A DNA stretch of 64,000 nucleotides from Sphingomonas sp. KRR8 (GCF_023559245.1 NZ_CP097462.1:744001-808000); one strand, 5' to 3'. Shown: positions 1-9,874, counted from the first letter of the stretch. Notes: a model not told the origin generated them from the sequence alone. Numbers and translations are program-made.

Positions 1-728
1 AGCGCATCGCCAAACGCCGCCTCGTCGAAATCAGGCCACAACACGTCGGTGAAGATGAGCTCGGCATAGGCCGCCTGCCACAGCAGGAAGTTGCTCAAGC
101 GCACTTCGCCCGAAGTGCGGATGACGAGATCGAGCGGCGGCAGGTCGCGGGTCTGAAGGAGGTCCGCGATCGCCTGCTCGTCAATGTCGGCCGGGACGAT
201 GTCGCCCGCGACCGCGCGTTCGGCCAGCTGGCGGGCAGCGGCGGCAATCTCCGCCTGGCTGCCGTAATTCAGGGCGACCACGAGGGTCAGCCGCTTGTTG
301 TCGCGGGTCTGCTCGACCGCCCGCTCGAGCCGGGCGAACAACTCGTCCCCGAAGCTGCGGGGCTCACCGATCAGCTTGAGCCGGACGCCCTGCTTCTGAA
401 GCGTGGCAAGTTCACGCTCGACGTAAAAGCGCAGCAGGCCCTTGAGGTCGCTGACCTCTTCCTCGGAACGGCGCCAGTTCTCGCTCGAGAAGGCGTAGAT
501 GGTGAGGCACTCGACGCCCGCGTCCACCGCCGCCTGCATGGCGTTGCGAACCGCCTCGGCACCAGCACGGTGACCGGCCACCCTCGGCAAGCCGCGACGC
601 TCGGCCCACCGGCCATTGCCGTCCATGATGATGGCAACGTGGCGGGGAACCCGCGCGGACGCCTCGTCGGCGGAGCCCGGGCGCCCCGCGGCGGCGTCCG
701 GCGCACGCGGGGTAGCCGGGATCGTCAC
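1..728 (-). CDS. uppS: Isoprenyl (undecaprenyl) diphosphate synthase, partial
   Basis: Cis-prenyltransferase that extends farnesyl diphosphate with isopentenyl diphosphate to the C55 lipid carrier for peptidoglycan and polysaccharide synthesis. The frame shows the family signature [20 protein letters not shown] near the N-terminus, then [11 protein letters not shown] and, near the window edge, the [19 protein letters not shown] block. The start is GTG at 728, which overlaps the frr stop as GTGA, so translation is probably coupled. About 242 codons are visible; the C-terminus lies beyond the left edge. The N-terminal roughly 30 residues before HVAI are not conserved in the family, so a later start cannot be excluded. 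Confidence 0.93.
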   Translation of the reverse strand, partial: MTIPATPRAPDAAAGRPGSADEASARVPRHVAIIMDGNGRWAERRGLPRVAGHRAGAEAVRNAMQAAVDAGVECLTIYAFSSENWRRSEEEVSDLKGLLRFYVERELATLQKQGVRLKLIGEPRSFGDELFARLERAVEQTRDNKRLTLVVALNYGSQAEIAAAARQLAERAVAGDIVPADIDEQAIADLLQTRDLPPLDLVIRTSGEVRLSNFLLWQAAYAELIFTDVLWPDFDEAAFGDA

Positions 729-1282
729 TTGTTGAGGATTTCCTTTTCCTTGGCCTGAGCCGCGCCATCGATCTCCTTGATCGTGTCGTCGGTCATCTTC
801 TGGACCTCGGTGTCGAGCCGCTTGTGCTCGTCCTCGGAGATTTCCTTCTTCTTCTCGTCGTTCTTGAGCGCGTCCATCGCGTCTCGGCGGACATTGCGAA
901 CGGCGATGCGCGCCTTCTCCGCATACTGGCTGGCGAGCTTGGCCAGTTCCTTACGGCGCTCCTCGGTCAGATCCGGGATCGGCAGGCGGATCATCTGCCC
1001 GTCGGTGATCGGGTTGATGCCAAGGCCGGCGCTGCGGATCGCCTTCTCGACCGCGTTCATGTTCGAGCGATCCCACACCTGGACCGAGATCAGCCGCGGC
1101 TCAGGCACCGAAACGGTCGCGACCTGGTTGAGCGGCATGTTCGCGCCATACACCTCAACCTGGACGGGATCGAGCAGCGCGGTCGACGCGCGCCCGGTGC
1201 GCAGACCGCCAAGGTCGTGCTTCAGGGCTTCCACGGCGCCGTGCATGCGGCGCTGCACATCGGCCTTGTCATAGGAGGGCAT
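725..1282 (-). CDS. frr: Ribosome recycling factor
   Basis: 185-residue protein that splits post-termination ribosomes together with EF-G. The sequence has the family features TGRAS, the [14 protein letters not shown] block and the C-terminal helix with [16 protein letters not shown]. The start at 1282 is chosen because [10 protein letters not shown] matches the usual N-terminus and an AAGGAG ribosome binding site sits 9 bases upstream; the frame runs further upstream but into pyrH. It lies 4 bases after pyrH and overlaps uppS by 4, giving the widespread pyrH-frr-uppS order. Confidence 0.97.
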   Translation of the reverse strand: MPSYDKADVQRRMHGAVEALKHDLGGLRTGRASTALLDPVQVEVYGANMPLNQVATVSVPEPRLISVQVWDRSNMNAVEKAIRSAGLGINPITDGQMIRLPIPDLTEERRKELAKLASQYAEKARIAVRNVRRDAMDALKNDEKKKEISEDEHKRLDTEVQKMTDDTIKEIDGAAQAKEKEILNK

Positions 1283-1286
1283 ATTC

Positions 1287-2012
1287 TCAAGCTCCTTCGG
1301 TCTGAACGGTCGTCGCGGTGCCTTCGCCGGCCAGCACGCGGGCAAGATTGCCCGGCTGGCGGATGTTGAAGACGACGATCGGGATTTCATTGTCACGGCA
1401 AAGCGCCACAGCGGCGGCGTCCATCACCTTGAGGTTGTCGGCAAGAACGCGCGAATAGCTCAGCGTTTCATAGCGCTTGGCGTTGCTGACCTTCTTGGGG
1501 TCGGCATCGTAGACGCCGTCGACGCTGGTGCCCTTGAACAGGGCATCGCAGCCCATCTCGGCCGCGCGCAGGGCAGCGGCGGTGTCGGTGGTGAAATAAG
1601 GATTGCCCGTGCCGGCAGCGAAAATGACGATGCGGCCCTTCTCCATGTGCCGGAGGGCGCGGCGACGGACATAAGGTTCGCTGACGCTGGCCATCGGAAT
1701 CGCCGACTGAACGCGGGTGTCGACGCCAGCCTTTTCGAGTGCATTCTGGACGGCAAGCGCGTTCATCACAGTCGCCAGCATGCCCATGTAATCGCCGGTC
1801 GCCCGGTCGAAGCCGCGCGCGGCGGCGGCCATGCCCCGGAAGATGTTGCCCCCGCCGATCACCAGGCAGAGCTCATGGCCCTGCGCCTTGGCGGCGGCGA
1901 TCTCGGCGGCAAGGCCGGCCACCGTCTCCGGGTCGATGCCGAACTGGCCAGGCCCCATCAGCGCCTCACCTGACAGCTTCAGCAGGATCCGGTTGAAGCG
2001 CTGGCGGGTCAT
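1287..2012 (-). CDS. pyrH: UMP kinase
   Basis: 241-residue amino acid kinase family enzyme that phosphorylates UMP to UDP for pyrimidine nucleotide synthesis. Motifs seen are the N-terminal [11 protein letters not shown], the glycine-rich [25 protein letters not shown], and the [19 protein letters not shown] segment. Length and motifs are typical of bacterial UMP kinases. It is followed by frr and preceded by a terminator-like hairpin that separates it from rpsB-tsf, so it may have its own promoter in 2013-2095. Confidence 0.97.
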   Translation of the reverse strand: MTRQRFNRILLKLSGEALMGPGQFGIDPETVAGLAAEIAAAKAQGHELCLVIGGGNIFRGMAAAARGFDRATGDYMGMLATVMNALAVQNALEKAGVDTRVQSAIPMASVSEPYVRRRALRHMEKGRIVIFAAGTGNPYFTTDTAAALRAAEMGCDALFKGTSVDGVYDADPKKVSNAKRYETLSYSRVLADNLKVMDAAAVALCRDNEIPIVVFNIRQPGNLARVLAGEGTATTVQTEGA

Positions 2013-2095
2013 GGAGAGATTGGTTTCCTTGGGCAGCGAAGAAGAGCGAGGCGCTTCTATGAGCCTCCCCGGCGCTTGCCAACCGTCCGCATGCG

Positions 2096-2126
2096 AAAAG
2101 GGCGGAGCCTTTCGGCCCCGCCCTTT
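2096..2126 (-). terminator. Rho-independent terminator after tsf
   Basis: A 9-bp perfect stem (AAAGGGCGG at 2097-2105 with CCGCCCTTT at 2118-2126) with a 12-base GC-rich loop. Read on the minus strand it ends in TTTTC. It lies just downstream of the tsf stop and before pyrH, as expected for the end of the rpsB-tsf transcript. Confidence 0.75.
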
Positions 2127-2149
2127 CCTGTTCGCTTGTGGCGATTTGC

Positions 2150-3088
2150 TCAGGCGACCGGCTGCGGAACGCCCGAGGCGGCGGCGACTTCGGCGGCGAA
2201 GTCGCTCTGCGCCTTCTCGATGCCCTCGCCCAGCTGGAAGCGGATGAAGGCCTTGAGGTGCACCGGAGCGCCGGCATCCTTGCCCGCTTGGCTCACGACG
2301 TCGCTGACCGGAGTCTTGTTGTCCATGACGAACAGCTGGCTCAGCAGCGCGCTTTCCTTCTTGAACTTGGCGATCGCGCCTTCAACCATCTTCTCGACGA
2401 TGTTGGCGGGCTTGCCGCTTTCCTTCGCTTTCTCGTTGGCAATGGCACGCTCACGCTCCAGCAGCTCGGCGTCGAGCTCGTCGGCGTGCAGCGCCAGCGG
2501 GTTGGCGGCGGCGATGTGCATCGCCAGCTGCTTGCCGAGTGCGTTGAGCGTCTCGGCCGGAGCCGAACCCTCGAGCGCGACCAGCACGCCGATCTTGCCC
2601 ATGTTGGGCGCGACGGCATTGTGGACGTAGCTCACCACAGCGCCCTCGGCGACTTCGAGCAGCGCCGCACGGCGAAGCGACTGGTTCTCGCCGATGGTGG
2701 CGATGTTGTTGGTCAGCTTCTCCTCGACGGTGCCACCGCCCGGATAAGCCGCACCCTTGAGCGCCTCGACGTCGCCGCCCGTCTGCAGCGCAAGCTGCGA
2801 GACTTCGCGGACGAACTCCTGGAACTGCTCGTTCTTGGCGACGAAGTCAGTCTCCGAGTTGACCTCGACGACCGCGCCACGGGTGCCCGAGACGGCGACG
2901 CCGACCAGGCCCTCGGCCGCGGTGCGGCCCGACTTCTTGGCGGCGGCAGCGAGGCCCTTGGCGCGCAGCCAGTCGACCGACGCTTCCATTTCGCCGTTGT
3001 TCTCGGCCAGCGCCTTCTTGCAATCCATCATGCCCGCGCCAGTGCGCTCACGCAGCTCCTTGACGCTGGCGGCCGTGATCTCAGCCAT
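2150..3088 (-). CDS. tsf: Elongation factor Ts
   Basis: 312-residue guanine nucleotide exchange factor for EF-Tu. The N-terminal UBA-like domain carries [19 protein letters not shown], and the exchange domain has [10 protein letters not shown]. The start at 3088 gives the standard [14 protein letters not shown] beginning; the open frame continues upstream only through the antisense-free part of rpsB and is not coding there. It follows rpsB by 25 bases, the near-universal rpsB-tsf arrangement, and ends before a terminator. Confidence 0.97.
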   Translation of the reverse strand: MAEITAASVKELRERTGAGMMDCKKALAENNGEMEASVDWLRAKGLAAAAKKSGRTAAEGLVGVAVSGTRGAVVEVNSETDFVAKNEQFQEFVREVSQLALQTGGDVEALKGAAYPGGGTVEEKLTNNIATIGENQSLRRAALLEVAEGAVVSYVHNAVAPNMGKIGVLVALEGSAPAETLNALGKQLAMHIAAANPLALHADELDAELLERERAIANEKAKESGKPANIVEKMVEGAIAKFKKESALLSQLFVMDNKTPVSDVVSQAGKDAGAPVHLKAFIRFQLGEGIEKAQSDFAAEVAAASGVPQPVA

Positions 3089-3113
3089 GTGCTTTATCCT
3101 TGAATCGAGTGAG

Positions 3114-3866
3114 TTAGGCGACCGCGGCTTCGACCGGCGGCTCGGCCATCGCGCCAAAGTCCTCACCGCGAACCTGCGCGCCGCCGGACTTGCCGTTGTT
3201 GGCAGCCGAAGCGACCGCTTCGCAGTAGAGGCGGATGGCGCGGCTGGCGTCGTCGTTGCCCGGGACGGGGAAGGCGATGCCCTGCGGATTGGAATTGCTG
3301 TCGAGGATGGCCACGACCGGGATACCCAGGACGTTGGCTTCCTTGATCGCCAGCTCTTCCTTGTTGGTGTCGACCACGAACATGACGTCCGGCAGGCCGC
3401 CAAGGTCACGGATGCCGCCGAGGCTCTTCTCGAGCTTGTCGCGCTCGCGGGTGAGCTGAAGGACTTCCTTCTTGGTCAGACCGGCGGTGTCACCCGACAG
3501 CTGCTCCTCAAGGCTCTTGAGGCGCTTGATCGAGTTCGAGATGGTCTTCCAGTTGGTCAGCATGCCGCCGAGCCAGCGATGGTTGACGAAATGCTGTCCC
3601 GAAGCGCGCGCCGCGTCGGCGATCGCGTCCTGCGCCTGGCGCTTGGTGCCGACGAACAGCACCTTTCCGCCGCGGGCGACCGACTGCTGAACGAAGTCGA
3701 GGGCGCGCGCGAACAGCGGCACGGACTGCGACAGGTCGATGATGTGAACGCCATTGCGGTCGCCGAAGATGTACGGCTTCATCCGCGGGTTCCAGCGGTG
3801 GGTCTGGTGGCCGAAGTGAGCTCCGGCTTCGAGCAATTGCTGCAAGGTGACGAGCGTGCTCGCCAT
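3114..3866 (-). CDS. rpsB: 30S ribosomal protein S2
   Basis: 250-residue ribosomal protein. Signature segments are [46 protein letters not shown] and the C-terminal [11 protein letters not shown] region followed by [15 protein letters not shown]. An AGGAAT-type ribosome binding site precedes the ATG at 3866. First gene of the rpsB-tsf operon. Confidence 0.97.
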   Translation of the reverse strand: MASTLVTLQQLLEAGAHFGHQTHRWNPRMKPYIFGDRNGVHIIDLSQSVPLFARALDFVQQSVARGGKVLFVGTKRQAQDAIADAARASGQHFVNHRWLGGMLTNWKTISNSIKRLKSLEEQLSGDTAGLTKKEVLQLTRERDKLEKSLGGIRDLGGLPDVMFVVDTNKEELAIKEANVLGIPVVAILDSNSNPQGIAFPVPGNDDASRAIRLYCEAVASAANNGKSGGAQVRGEDFGAMAEPPVEAAVA

Positions 3867-3972
3867 AGGATGATTCCTTCCGGTTAAGCCTCTGGGCGGC
3901 GGGAACGATGGAAGCCGAAAGGCCGCCGTCGCACCGGGCTATGTTGCCACCCATGCGGGGTTGAGGAGCGCG

Positions 3973-4001
3973 CCGTTAGAGCAAGGCGGCCGGCCTGGCA
4001 A
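3973..4001 (-). promoter_or_regulatory. Candidate rpsB promoter
   Basis: On the minus strand TTGCCA (4001-3996) is followed after 17 bases by TAACGG (3978-3973). It would give a leader of about 100 bases before rpsB. The -10 match is weak, so this is a guess from position and spacing. Confidence 0.3.
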
Positions 4002-4024
4002 GCGGACCCTTGTTGCAAAGTCGC

Positions 4025-4053
4025 TTGACAGGACGGGAACAAAGAAAGAACAT
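4025..4053 (+). promoter_or_regulatory. SOS promoter with LexA box
   Basis: GAAC at 4037-4040 and GAAC at 4048-4051 are separated by exactly 7 bases, the alphaproteobacterial LexA operator (GTTC-N7-GTTC on the other strand). A consensus -35 hexamer TTGACA sits at 4025-4030, and the operator overlaps the spacer and the expected -10 (GAACAT, 4048-4053), a layout suited to repression. It lies 85 bases upstream of a small membrane ORF on the same strand. Confidence 0.65.
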
Positions 4054-4136
4054 CGGCCCAGAACAGGGGTTTTCTTCTTCAATTCGGAACGAACCGAATC
4101 GGAAGTGGTTACCCAGGAAAGCGAAGGAAATCGCCA

Positions 4137-4364
4137 ATGTTGCTGACCGCTCTTGCCACCATCCCCTTTGTTGCCGCGCTCGGTATCGCGCTACTCGCCT
4201 TGCAGGCTACCATTGGCGGAAGCCGCGCGAAGATCGTCGCGGCGCTCCGTGGCGAAACGTTTCAGACTGTTGCTCTGAACCGACCAGTGACTGTTCGGTT
4301 CAGCCCGCGTCTGGTGCGGGTACAGCCGATGCGCGCCGAGCCTCGCTGGCGCGTCGCCGCCTGA
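4137..4364 (+). CDS. Small SOS-boxed membrane protein
   Basis: 75-residue protein of unknown family. Residues 1-25 (LLTALATIPFVAALGIALLA and following) form one hydrophobic, probably membrane-spanning helix; the rest is basic and likely cytoplasmic. The ATG has a GAAGGAA ribosome binding site nearby, and a LexA-type operator lies upstream. Its 3' end overlaps the convergent pssA by 65 bases. Small single-helix membrane proteins under LexA control include the Caulobacter division inhibitor SidA, so a damage-induced division block is a possible role, but no sequence homology to SidA is claimed. Confidence 0.6.
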   Translation: MLLTALATIPFVAALGIALLALQATIGGSRAKIVAALRGETFQTVALNRPVTVRFSPRLVRVQPMRAEPRWRVAA

Positions 4365-5109
4365 CCTTCGCGTAAGACGCCAACCCGAGCGGGATGAGCA
4401 CAAGGTAGATCAACGACACGACCAGCAGCGTCCACCACGGTTCCGTCGCCAGGGCTGCGACCAGCAAGGCCATGGCCGCGAGCGCGAACAGCCGGACCGA
4501 CCGCCGGATGCGGAAGGATGTCCAGCTGTAGGTCGGAATGCTCGAAATCATCAGGAGGGCGATGAATAGGGTCCAGGCCATGACCAGTGGCCAACTGCGG
4601 AACCAGTGTTCGTAACCCGTGCCTGAACTCACCAGCCACAGGTAAACGGGCATGAAGGCGAGGCCCGCCCCGGCCGGCGCCGGCACGCCGGTGTTGAAGC
4701 CGGCGGATTTGTGCGGCTGCTCAATCGAATCGATCCGGCTGTTGAATCGGGCGAGGCGAAGCGCGCAGCAGACGGCCAGGGCCAGTGCCGCCGTCCACCC
4801 GAATCGCGGCGCATCCTTCAATGACCAGAGGAACAGGATCAGCGCCGGAGCCGTCCCGAAAGCGATATTATCCGAAAGCGAATCAAGCTCAGCCCCAAAC
4901 TTGCTGTTGGCCTTCAGCAGCCGCGCGATCCGACCGTCGAGCCCGTCGAGCACGCCGGCCAGGATGATGCTGCCAAGCGCCTTGTCCCATTCCCCGCCGA
5001 TGGCGAAGCGAACGCCCGTCAAGCCAAGGCACAGCGCCGCCGCCGTAATCGCGTTCGGCGCCATTGCCCGAAGCGTCAGCCCAGCGGGCGCTTGCGGCGC
5101 GAGGCTCAT
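4300..5109 (-). CDS. pssA: CDP-diacylglycerol-serine O-phosphatidyltransferase
   Basis: 269-residue integral membrane enzyme that makes phosphatidylserine from CDP-diacylglycerol and serine. The CDP-alcohol phosphotransferase motif D-G-x2-A-R-x8-G-x3-D-x3-D is complete (DGRIAR then GAELDSLSD), and about seven hydrophobic segments follow. It lies 10 bases downstream of psd, whose product decarboxylates phosphatidylserine, so the two genes form the phosphatidylethanolamine pathway. Its 3' end overlaps the oppositely oriented small SOS-boxed ORF. Confidence 0.93.
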   Translation of the reverse strand: MSLAPQAPAGLTLRAMAPNAITAAALCLGLTGVRFAIGGEWDKALGSIILAGVLDGLDGRIARLLKANSKFGAELDSLSDNIAFGTAPALILFLWSLKDAPRFGWTAALALAVCCALRLARFNSRIDSIEQPHKSAGFNTGVPAPAGAGLAFMPVYLWLVSSGTGYEHWFRSWPLVMAWTLFIALLMISSIPTYSWTSFRIRRSVRLFALAAMALLVAALATEPWWTLLVVSLIYLVLIPLGLASYAKVRRRRASEARRASAVPAPDAG

Positions 5110-5119
5110 GCCGCCGACC

Positions 5120-5845
5120 TCATTGGGCGGAGCCCGTCAGCCCCGGATCGACGCCGAGTTCGGCGACGATCGTCTCGCCGGCGATCGACCGCTGCCCAAG
5201 CAGCAGGCGCGAGCCGGTGCCGGCGGGCAGAAAGACGTCCACCCTGCTGCCGAAGCGAATGAGGCCGATGCGCTCACCCGCGGTGACGGCATCGCCTTCC
5301 TTGACGAATGCAAGAATCCGGCGGGCAACCAGGCCGGCGATCTGGGTGAAGCCGATCTTCACTCCATCAGGGCTTTCCACGACGAAGTGCTGGCGCTCAT
5401 TATCCTCGCTGGCCTTGTCGAGGTCGGCGTTCACGAACTTGCCCGGAATATAGGCGATCCGGCTCACCCGCCCAGCGATCGGCGAGCGATTGATGTGAAC
5501 GTCGAACACGCTCATGAAGATGGACACGCGGGTGAACTCACCTTCGCCCAGCGTGCTGCGCAGTTCGGGCGGCGCCGGAACGCGCTTGATCTGGGTGACC
5601 AGCCCGTCGGCGGGCGCGACCACCAGCCTGGGATCAAGCGGCGTCGTCCGCACCGGATCACGGAAGAAGGCCGCGACCCAGATCGTCACTCCGACCATCA
5701 GCCAGCCCAGGAAATGGCTCAGCCAATACAGCAGGAGCGTGATGCCGGCGGCGATCACCACATATTTGCGGCCCTCCGGATGGACGGATGGGAAGCGCCA
5801 CTTGATGTTGGTCAGGTTGCTGTCGGGATTGGGAAGTTCAGCCAT
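5120..5845 (-). CDS. psd: Phosphatidylserine decarboxylase proenzyme
   Basis: 241-residue type-A (short) Psd that converts phosphatidylserine to phosphatidylethanolamine. After an N-terminal membrane segment (about residues 28-62) come [22 protein letters not shown] and the self-cleavage site in [15 protein letters not shown], where the serine after glycine becomes the pyruvoyl group of the alpha chain. Probably cotranscribed with pssA. It is divergent from icd across 116 bases. Confidence 0.94.
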   Translation of the reverse strand: MAELPNPDSNLTNIKWRFPSVHPEGRKYVVIAAGITLLLYWLSHFLGWLMVGVTIWVAAFFRDPVRTTPLDPRLVVAPADGLVTQIKRVPAPPELRSTLGEGEFTRVSIFMSVFDVHINRSPIAGRVSRIAYIPGKFVNADLDKASEDNERQHFVVESPDGVKIGFTQIAGLVARRILAFVKEGDAVTAGERIGLIRFGSRVDVFLPAGTGSRLLLGQRSIAGETIVAELGVDPGLTGSAQ

Positions 5846-5961
5846 GGGATGAGCCCCTACCCCATGTTCCGCCCAAGTTGCCAGAGCGCCCCGCCAACGC
5901 TAGGGCGCCGCCCATTCCACGCAGCCTCTACAAGACATCAGAACAGCAGGACCGAAGCCCC

Positions 5962-7197
5962 ATGGCGAAGATCAAGGTGAAGAACCCCGTCGTCGAACTC
6001 GACGGCGATGAAATGACCCGCATCATCTGGCAATGGATCCGTGAGCGGCTGGTTCTCCCTTATCTCGACATCGACCTGAAGTATTACGACCTCGGTATCG
6101 AGCATCGTGACGAGACCGAGGACAAGGTCACGGTCGACGCCGCCAATGCGATCAAGCAATATGGCGTCGGCGTGAAGTGCGCGACCATCACTCCCGACGA
6201 GCAGCGGGTCGAGGAGTTCGGCCTCAAGAAGATGTGGAAGTCGCCCAACGGCACCATCCGCAACATTCTGGGCGGCGTGGTCTTCCGCGAGCCGATCGTC
6301 ATCGCCAACGTGCCGCGGCTGATTCCGGGCTGGACCGACCCGATCGTGATCGGCCGGCACGCGTTCGGCGATCAGTACAAGGCAACTGACTTCCGCGTCC
6401 CGGGTCCGGGCAAGCTGACCATCAAGTTCACCGGCGACGACGGCCAGGTGATCGAGCATGAGGTGTTCGAATTCGAGAGCTCAGGCGTCGCCATGGGCAT
6501 GTACAACGTGGACGAGAGCATCCGCGACTTCGCTCGCGCCAGCCTCAACTACGGTCTTAACCGCGGCTGGCCCGTGTACCTCAGCACCAAGAACACCATC
6601 CTCAAGGCTTATGACGGCCGCTTCAAGGACATCTTCCAGGAAGTCTATGACGCGGACTTCAAGGCGGCGTTCGAGGCCAAGGGCATCGAATATCAGCACC
6701 GCCTGATCGACGATATGGTCGCCTCCGCCCTCAAGTGGAGCGGCAAGTTCGTCTGGGCCTGCAAGAATTACGACGGCGACGTCCAGTCGGACCAGGTCGC
6801 GCAGGGCTTCGGCTCGCTTGGTCTGATGACCAGCGTGCTGATGACTCCGGACGGCAAGACGGTGGAGGCCGAGGCCGCGCACGGCACCGTCACCCGCCAT
6901 TACCGCATGCACCAGCAGGGCAAGGCGACCTCGACCAATCCGATCGCCTCCATCTTCGCCTGGACCGGTGGCCTCAAGTTCCGCGGCCAGATTGATGAGA
7001 CGCCCGAGGTGGTGAAGTTCGCCGAAACGCTCGAGCGCGTTTGCGTCGAGACGGTCGAGTCCGGTCAGATGACCAAGGATCTCGCCATCCTGGTCGGGCC
7101 GGACCAGCCGTGGATGACCACCGAGCAGTTCTTCGAGGCGATCCGCGCCAACCTCGAAAAGGCCATGCAGGCCGAGGGAATTGGCCAAGCGGCCTGA
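5962..7197 (+). CDS. icd: NADP-dependent isocitrate dehydrogenase
   Basis: 411-residue TCA cycle enzyme that oxidises isocitrate to 2-oxoglutarate. It belongs to the eukaryote-like dimeric NADP class common in Alphaproteobacteria: [15 protein letters not shown] near the N-terminus, [29 protein letters not shown] and [11 protein letters not shown]. The start at 5962 ([15 protein letters not shown]) fits the family; the frame is open another 28 codons upstream but without similarity to the family. Confidence 0.96.
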   Translation: MAKIKVKNPVVELDGDEMTRIIWQWIRERLVLPYLDIDLKYYDLGIEHRDETEDKVTVDAANAIKQYGVGVKCATITPDEQRVEEFGLKKMWKSPNGTIRNILGGVVFREPIVIANVPRLIPGWTDPIVIGRHAFGDQYKATDFRVPGPGKLTIKFTGDDGQVIEHEVFEFESSGVAMGMYNVDESIRDFARASLNYGLNRGWPVYLSTKNTILKAYDGRFKDIFQEVYDADFKAAFEAKGIEYQHRLIDDMVASALKWSGKFVWACKNYDGDVQSDQVAQGFGSLGLMTSVLMTPDGKTVEAEAAHGTVTRHYRMHQQGKATSTNPIASIFAWTGGLKFRGQIDETPEVVKFAETLERVCVETVESGQMTKDLAILVGPDQPWMTTEQFFEAIRANLEKAMQAEGIGQAA

Positions 7198-7221
7198 CCG
7201 CTACTTCGGAGACTAGCAGTT

Positions 7222-7259
7222 GAGCAAACGCGACGGGGGCTACCCGTTCGCGTTTGCTC
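7222..7259. terminator. Long hairpin between convergent genes
   Basis: A perfect 12-bp inverted repeat (GAGCAAACGCGA at 7222-7233 and TCGCGTTTGCTC at 7248-7259), with a further CGGG/CCCG pairing inside. It lies 25 bases after the icd stop. It has no T-tract on either strand, so it may stabilise 3' ends or act as a bidirectional terminator of a non-classical type. Confidence 0.5.
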
Positions 7260-7340
7260 CCCGACTTGCCAACCTGCGCACCGGCGCGGGCATCCACGGC
7301 TCAGCCAACGCGCCGTGCTGCCCGCATTTCGTCCCGGAAA

Positions 7341-7553
7341 TCAGGCCTTCTTCAGTTCGCCTGGCTTGTGCGCGGCTTCCTTTCCGCTCTTGTCGCTCTT
7401 GACCAGATATTCTGGATTGTCCTTCGACGCGGCGACCTTGTGGCCCTTGATCATCATCGGACTGGTCAGCTTCTTCTCGACCTTGCCGACCGAGTGGCCA
7501 CCGCTCGAATCCCACTGCACCTTGTCGCCCGCCTTGAACGTCTTTTCTGCCAT
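7341..7553 (-). CDS. DUF2945 (HVA1/TUDOR-like) small protein
   Basis: 70-residue charged protein. FKAGDKVQWDSSGGHSVGKV and the later VAASKDNPEYLVKSDKSG match the DUF2945 hypervirulence-associated Tudor-like family, found widely in bacteria with no settled biochemical role. It is a single-domain protein without signal peptide. It stands divergent from the Kef-type antiporter gene, with about 83 bases between them. Confidence 0.85.
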   Translation of the reverse strand: MAEKTFKAGDKVQWDSSGGHSVGKVEKKLTSPMMIKGHKVAASKDNPEYLVKSDKSGKEAAHKPGELKKA

Positions 7554-7636
7554 CGCTCCAATCCTCTTTTCGAACGACGCAAAAACGAGCTGATGAAAAG
7601 ATTGGCTCCTTCAATTCGCAACGGCTTAAAGGCGGT

Positions 7637-9385
7637 ATGGCCGACGGCATTCAGATCAGTCCGGCGCTCTCAGACGCGCTGACAGTGCTCGGTGCAGCGG
7701 GCGTGGTGATCCCCGCTTTCTCGAGGCTCAGGATCTCGCCGGTCTTGGGCTTCATCCTCACCGGTGTGATCGGTGGACCGTTTCTGCTGGGCGGCATGAC
7801 TGGCCAGTACCCATGGCTCAAGGCCTTCAGCATCACGAACCCCCACGGGATCGAGCCCTTCGCCGAGTTCGGCATTCTCTTGCTGCTATTCGCCGTCGGG
7901 CTGGAAATCAGCTTCCGCCGGCTCCACGCCATGCGCCAGACGGTGTTTGGTCTCGGCGGGTTGCAGATGCTGCTGACCGGCCTGTTGCTCGGCGCTGGCT
8001 TGGCGATGGGCACGAACGTCGGTCCGGCTGTCGTGCTCGGCCTCGCGCTGGCCATGAGTTCCACCGCACTGGTGCTCCCCATTGCCGGAACGACGACGCA
8101 GGTCGGTCGCGCCGCCCTGGCGATCCTGCTGTTCCAGGACTTGAGCCTGGTCCCGCTCCTCTTCCTCCTGGACGGCGGGGCCAGCTCCAATTCCTTGCTG
8201 ACCACGCTCGCGGCTGGAGCGGCGGTCGTCGGCGGCCTGCTGATCGCCGGGCGCTTCATGCTTCCGCCGCTGTTCGCCCAGGCCGCGCGCACGAAGAGCC
8301 CCGAACTATTCTTCTCCATCAGCCTGCTGGTGCTGATGTTGTGCAGCATCGCCACCGATTGGGTCGGGCTCGGCGCAAGCCTCGGCGCGCTGCTCGCCGG
8401 ATTGCTGATCGCCGAAACCGACTATCACGCCGAGGTGGAGGTGATCACCGCCCCTCTGCGCGGCCTTGCCCTGGGCGTATTCCTGATCACCGTCGGTCTT
8501 CGCCTCGATCTTCCCGCGATCGCTGCGCAATGGCCGCTACTGATCGGGGCACTTGCCGTGGTGCTGCTGGTCAAGACAGGCGTCACCATGGCGCTTCTAC
8601 GCTGGCGCGGCCGCCGCCGGGGTGTCGCGGTCGAGGCGGCGCTGCTGTTGTCGAGCCCGTCGGAGCTGACGCTAATCGTGCTCGGCGCGGCGGCTGCGGC
8701 AGGGGTCATCAGCACTGCCCAGGCCGGTTTCTGGACCATCATCACTGCTTTGGGGTTGACGGTAACGCCGCTGCTGGCGGCCTTTGGCCGACGGCTCTCG
8801 CGCCGGATCGACCCGGATGCGCTCAGCAGCGGCACTGGCAACACGGCCGGGCTGACGCTGATCTTTGGCTTTGGCCGGGTGGGACGACTCGTGGCCGACA
8901 TGCTCGACACCCATGGCAAGCCATATCTCGCGGTGGAGGGCGACATCGACGCCGTCGCGGCGGCGCGTGATGCTGGCTACCGCGTGATCTTCGGTGACGT
9001 CGCCAAGGGCGATGCCGTGGAGCGGTTCGGTCTTCGCGATGCGGCGGCGTTGGTGCTGACGATGGACGATCCGGTGCTCGCCAATCGCCTGACCCGCACC
9101 ATAAGGGCCGCCTGCCCTCGGCTGACCATCGTCTCCCGCGCGAGGGACGGCGCCCATGCCGCCCAGCTGTACAAGGCCGGTGCGACCGACGCCGTGCCCG
9201 AAACGATGGAGGGCAGCCTTCAAATCAGCGAGGCCGTGCTGGTCGACATCGGGGTCGCCATGGGACCGGTCATCGCCTCCATCCACGAGAAGCGCTGTGA
9301 ACTGCGTGCGCTCATCCGGGAGGAAGGCGAGCTCAGCGAGGAGCCGGCGCTGGGCCGGCGCAGACAGGAACTCAGCGGCGGGTAA
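7637..9385 (+). CDS. Kef-type K+/H+ antiporter (CPA2) with TrkA-N domain
   Basis: 582-residue membrane protein. About twelve hydrophobic segments span residues 13-385, with the CPA2 features AEFGILLLLFAVGLEIS and LAMSSTALVLPI. A cytosolic Rossmann fold follows (LTLIFGFGRVGRLVADML near 415, a G-x-G-x-x-G NAD-binding motif), then the TrkA-N body to about 530. This fits monovalent cation:proton antiporters regulated by NAD(H). It is not possible to separate KefB from KefC or YbaL by sequence alone. The end overlaps the convergent 9372-9845 gene by 14 bases. Confidence 0.9.
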   Translation: MADGIQISPALSDALTVLGAAGVVIPAFSRLRISPVLGFILTGVIGGPFLLGGMTGQYPWLKAFSITNPHGIEPFAEFGILLLLFAVGLEISFRRLHAMRQTVFGLGGLQMLLTGLLLGAGLAMGTNVGPAVVLGLALAMSSTALVLPIAGTTTQVGRAALAILLFQDLSLVPLLFLLDGGASSNSLLTTLAAGAAVVGGLLIAGRFMLPPLFAQAARTKSPELFFSISLLVLMLCSIATDWVGLGASLGALLAGLLIAETDYHAEVEVITAPLRGLALGVFLITVGLRLDLPAIAAQWPLLIGALAVVLLVKTGVTMALLRWRGRRRGVAVEAALLLSSPSELTLIVLGAAAAAGVISTAQAGFWTIITALGLTVTPLLAAFGRRLSRRIDPDALSSGTGNTAGLTLIFGFGRVGRLVADMLDTHGKPYLAVEGDIDAVAAARDAGYRVIFGDVAKGDAVERFGLRDAAALVLTMDDPVLANRLTRTIRAACPRLTIVSRARDGAHAAQLYKAGATDAVPETMEGSLQISEAVLVDIGVAMGPVIASIHEKRCELRALIREEGELSEEPALGRRRQELSGG

Positions 9386-9845
9386 GTTCGACCACCAGGC
9401 CCGCATCGCCGGTGACCCTGACCGTCTGGCCCGGTGCGATCGAAACCGTCTGTTCCACCTCGGCCGTGCGCGAGCCCATGCCGCAGCCTTCTCCTTGCGG
9501 CCGCTTCCATGAGGCGCTGACCCGGATGCTGGAGTCTTCGCCGTAGTCGGGTGAAACGGAGACGTTCAGGCTGCGGACCTGGACATTGTAGCCGCCGGGG
9601 CAGGCCTGCTCCGCGCCGTCGCGACTGTTCTGGCTGTAATTGGCGCCGCTCGCCCCGACACGCATCAGGTCGGAGTAGAGCTGCTGACCGCCCCCGGTCA
9701 CGCGCACCTGCAAGGTAACGACGGGTCGGGTGTCGACCCGCGGCATCGGTCGGATCACCGGCGGTGGGGCTGGCATGATGATCGGCGCCGAGATCAGCGC
9801 AGGCGCCCCCGCCTGTACCAGCAGAGCAAACGCCGCCGGCAGCAT
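9372..9845 (-). CDS. Secreted protein of unknown function
   Basis: 157-residue protein with an N-terminal signal-like segment (MLPAAFALLVQAGAPALIS). A proline-rich stretch follows, then a probable beta-sandwich-like body with VVTLQVRVTGGGQQLYSDL and two cysteines (CPGGYN, EGCGMGS) that could form a disulfide in the periplasm. No family is recognised. It is 29 bases downstream of alaS on the same strand. Confidence 0.65.
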   Translation of the reverse strand: MLPAAFALLVQAGAPALISAPIIMPAPPPVIRPMPRVDTRPVVTLQVRVTGGGQQLYSDLMRVGASGANYSQNSRDGAEQACPGGYNVQVRSLNVSVSPDYGEDSSIRVSASWKRPQGEGCGMGSRTAEVEQTVSIAPGQTVRVTGDAGLVVELTRR

Positions 9846-9874
9846 CAGTCCCTCCCCCCTCTTGATGGTTCGAG

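Noticed and set aside
3867..3972. Autoregulatory S2-binding leader before rpsB
   Set aside because: The leader is about the right length and has some pairing potential (GGCGGCC with GGCCGCC-like stretches), but I could not match the known rpsB leader structure, so it is not called.
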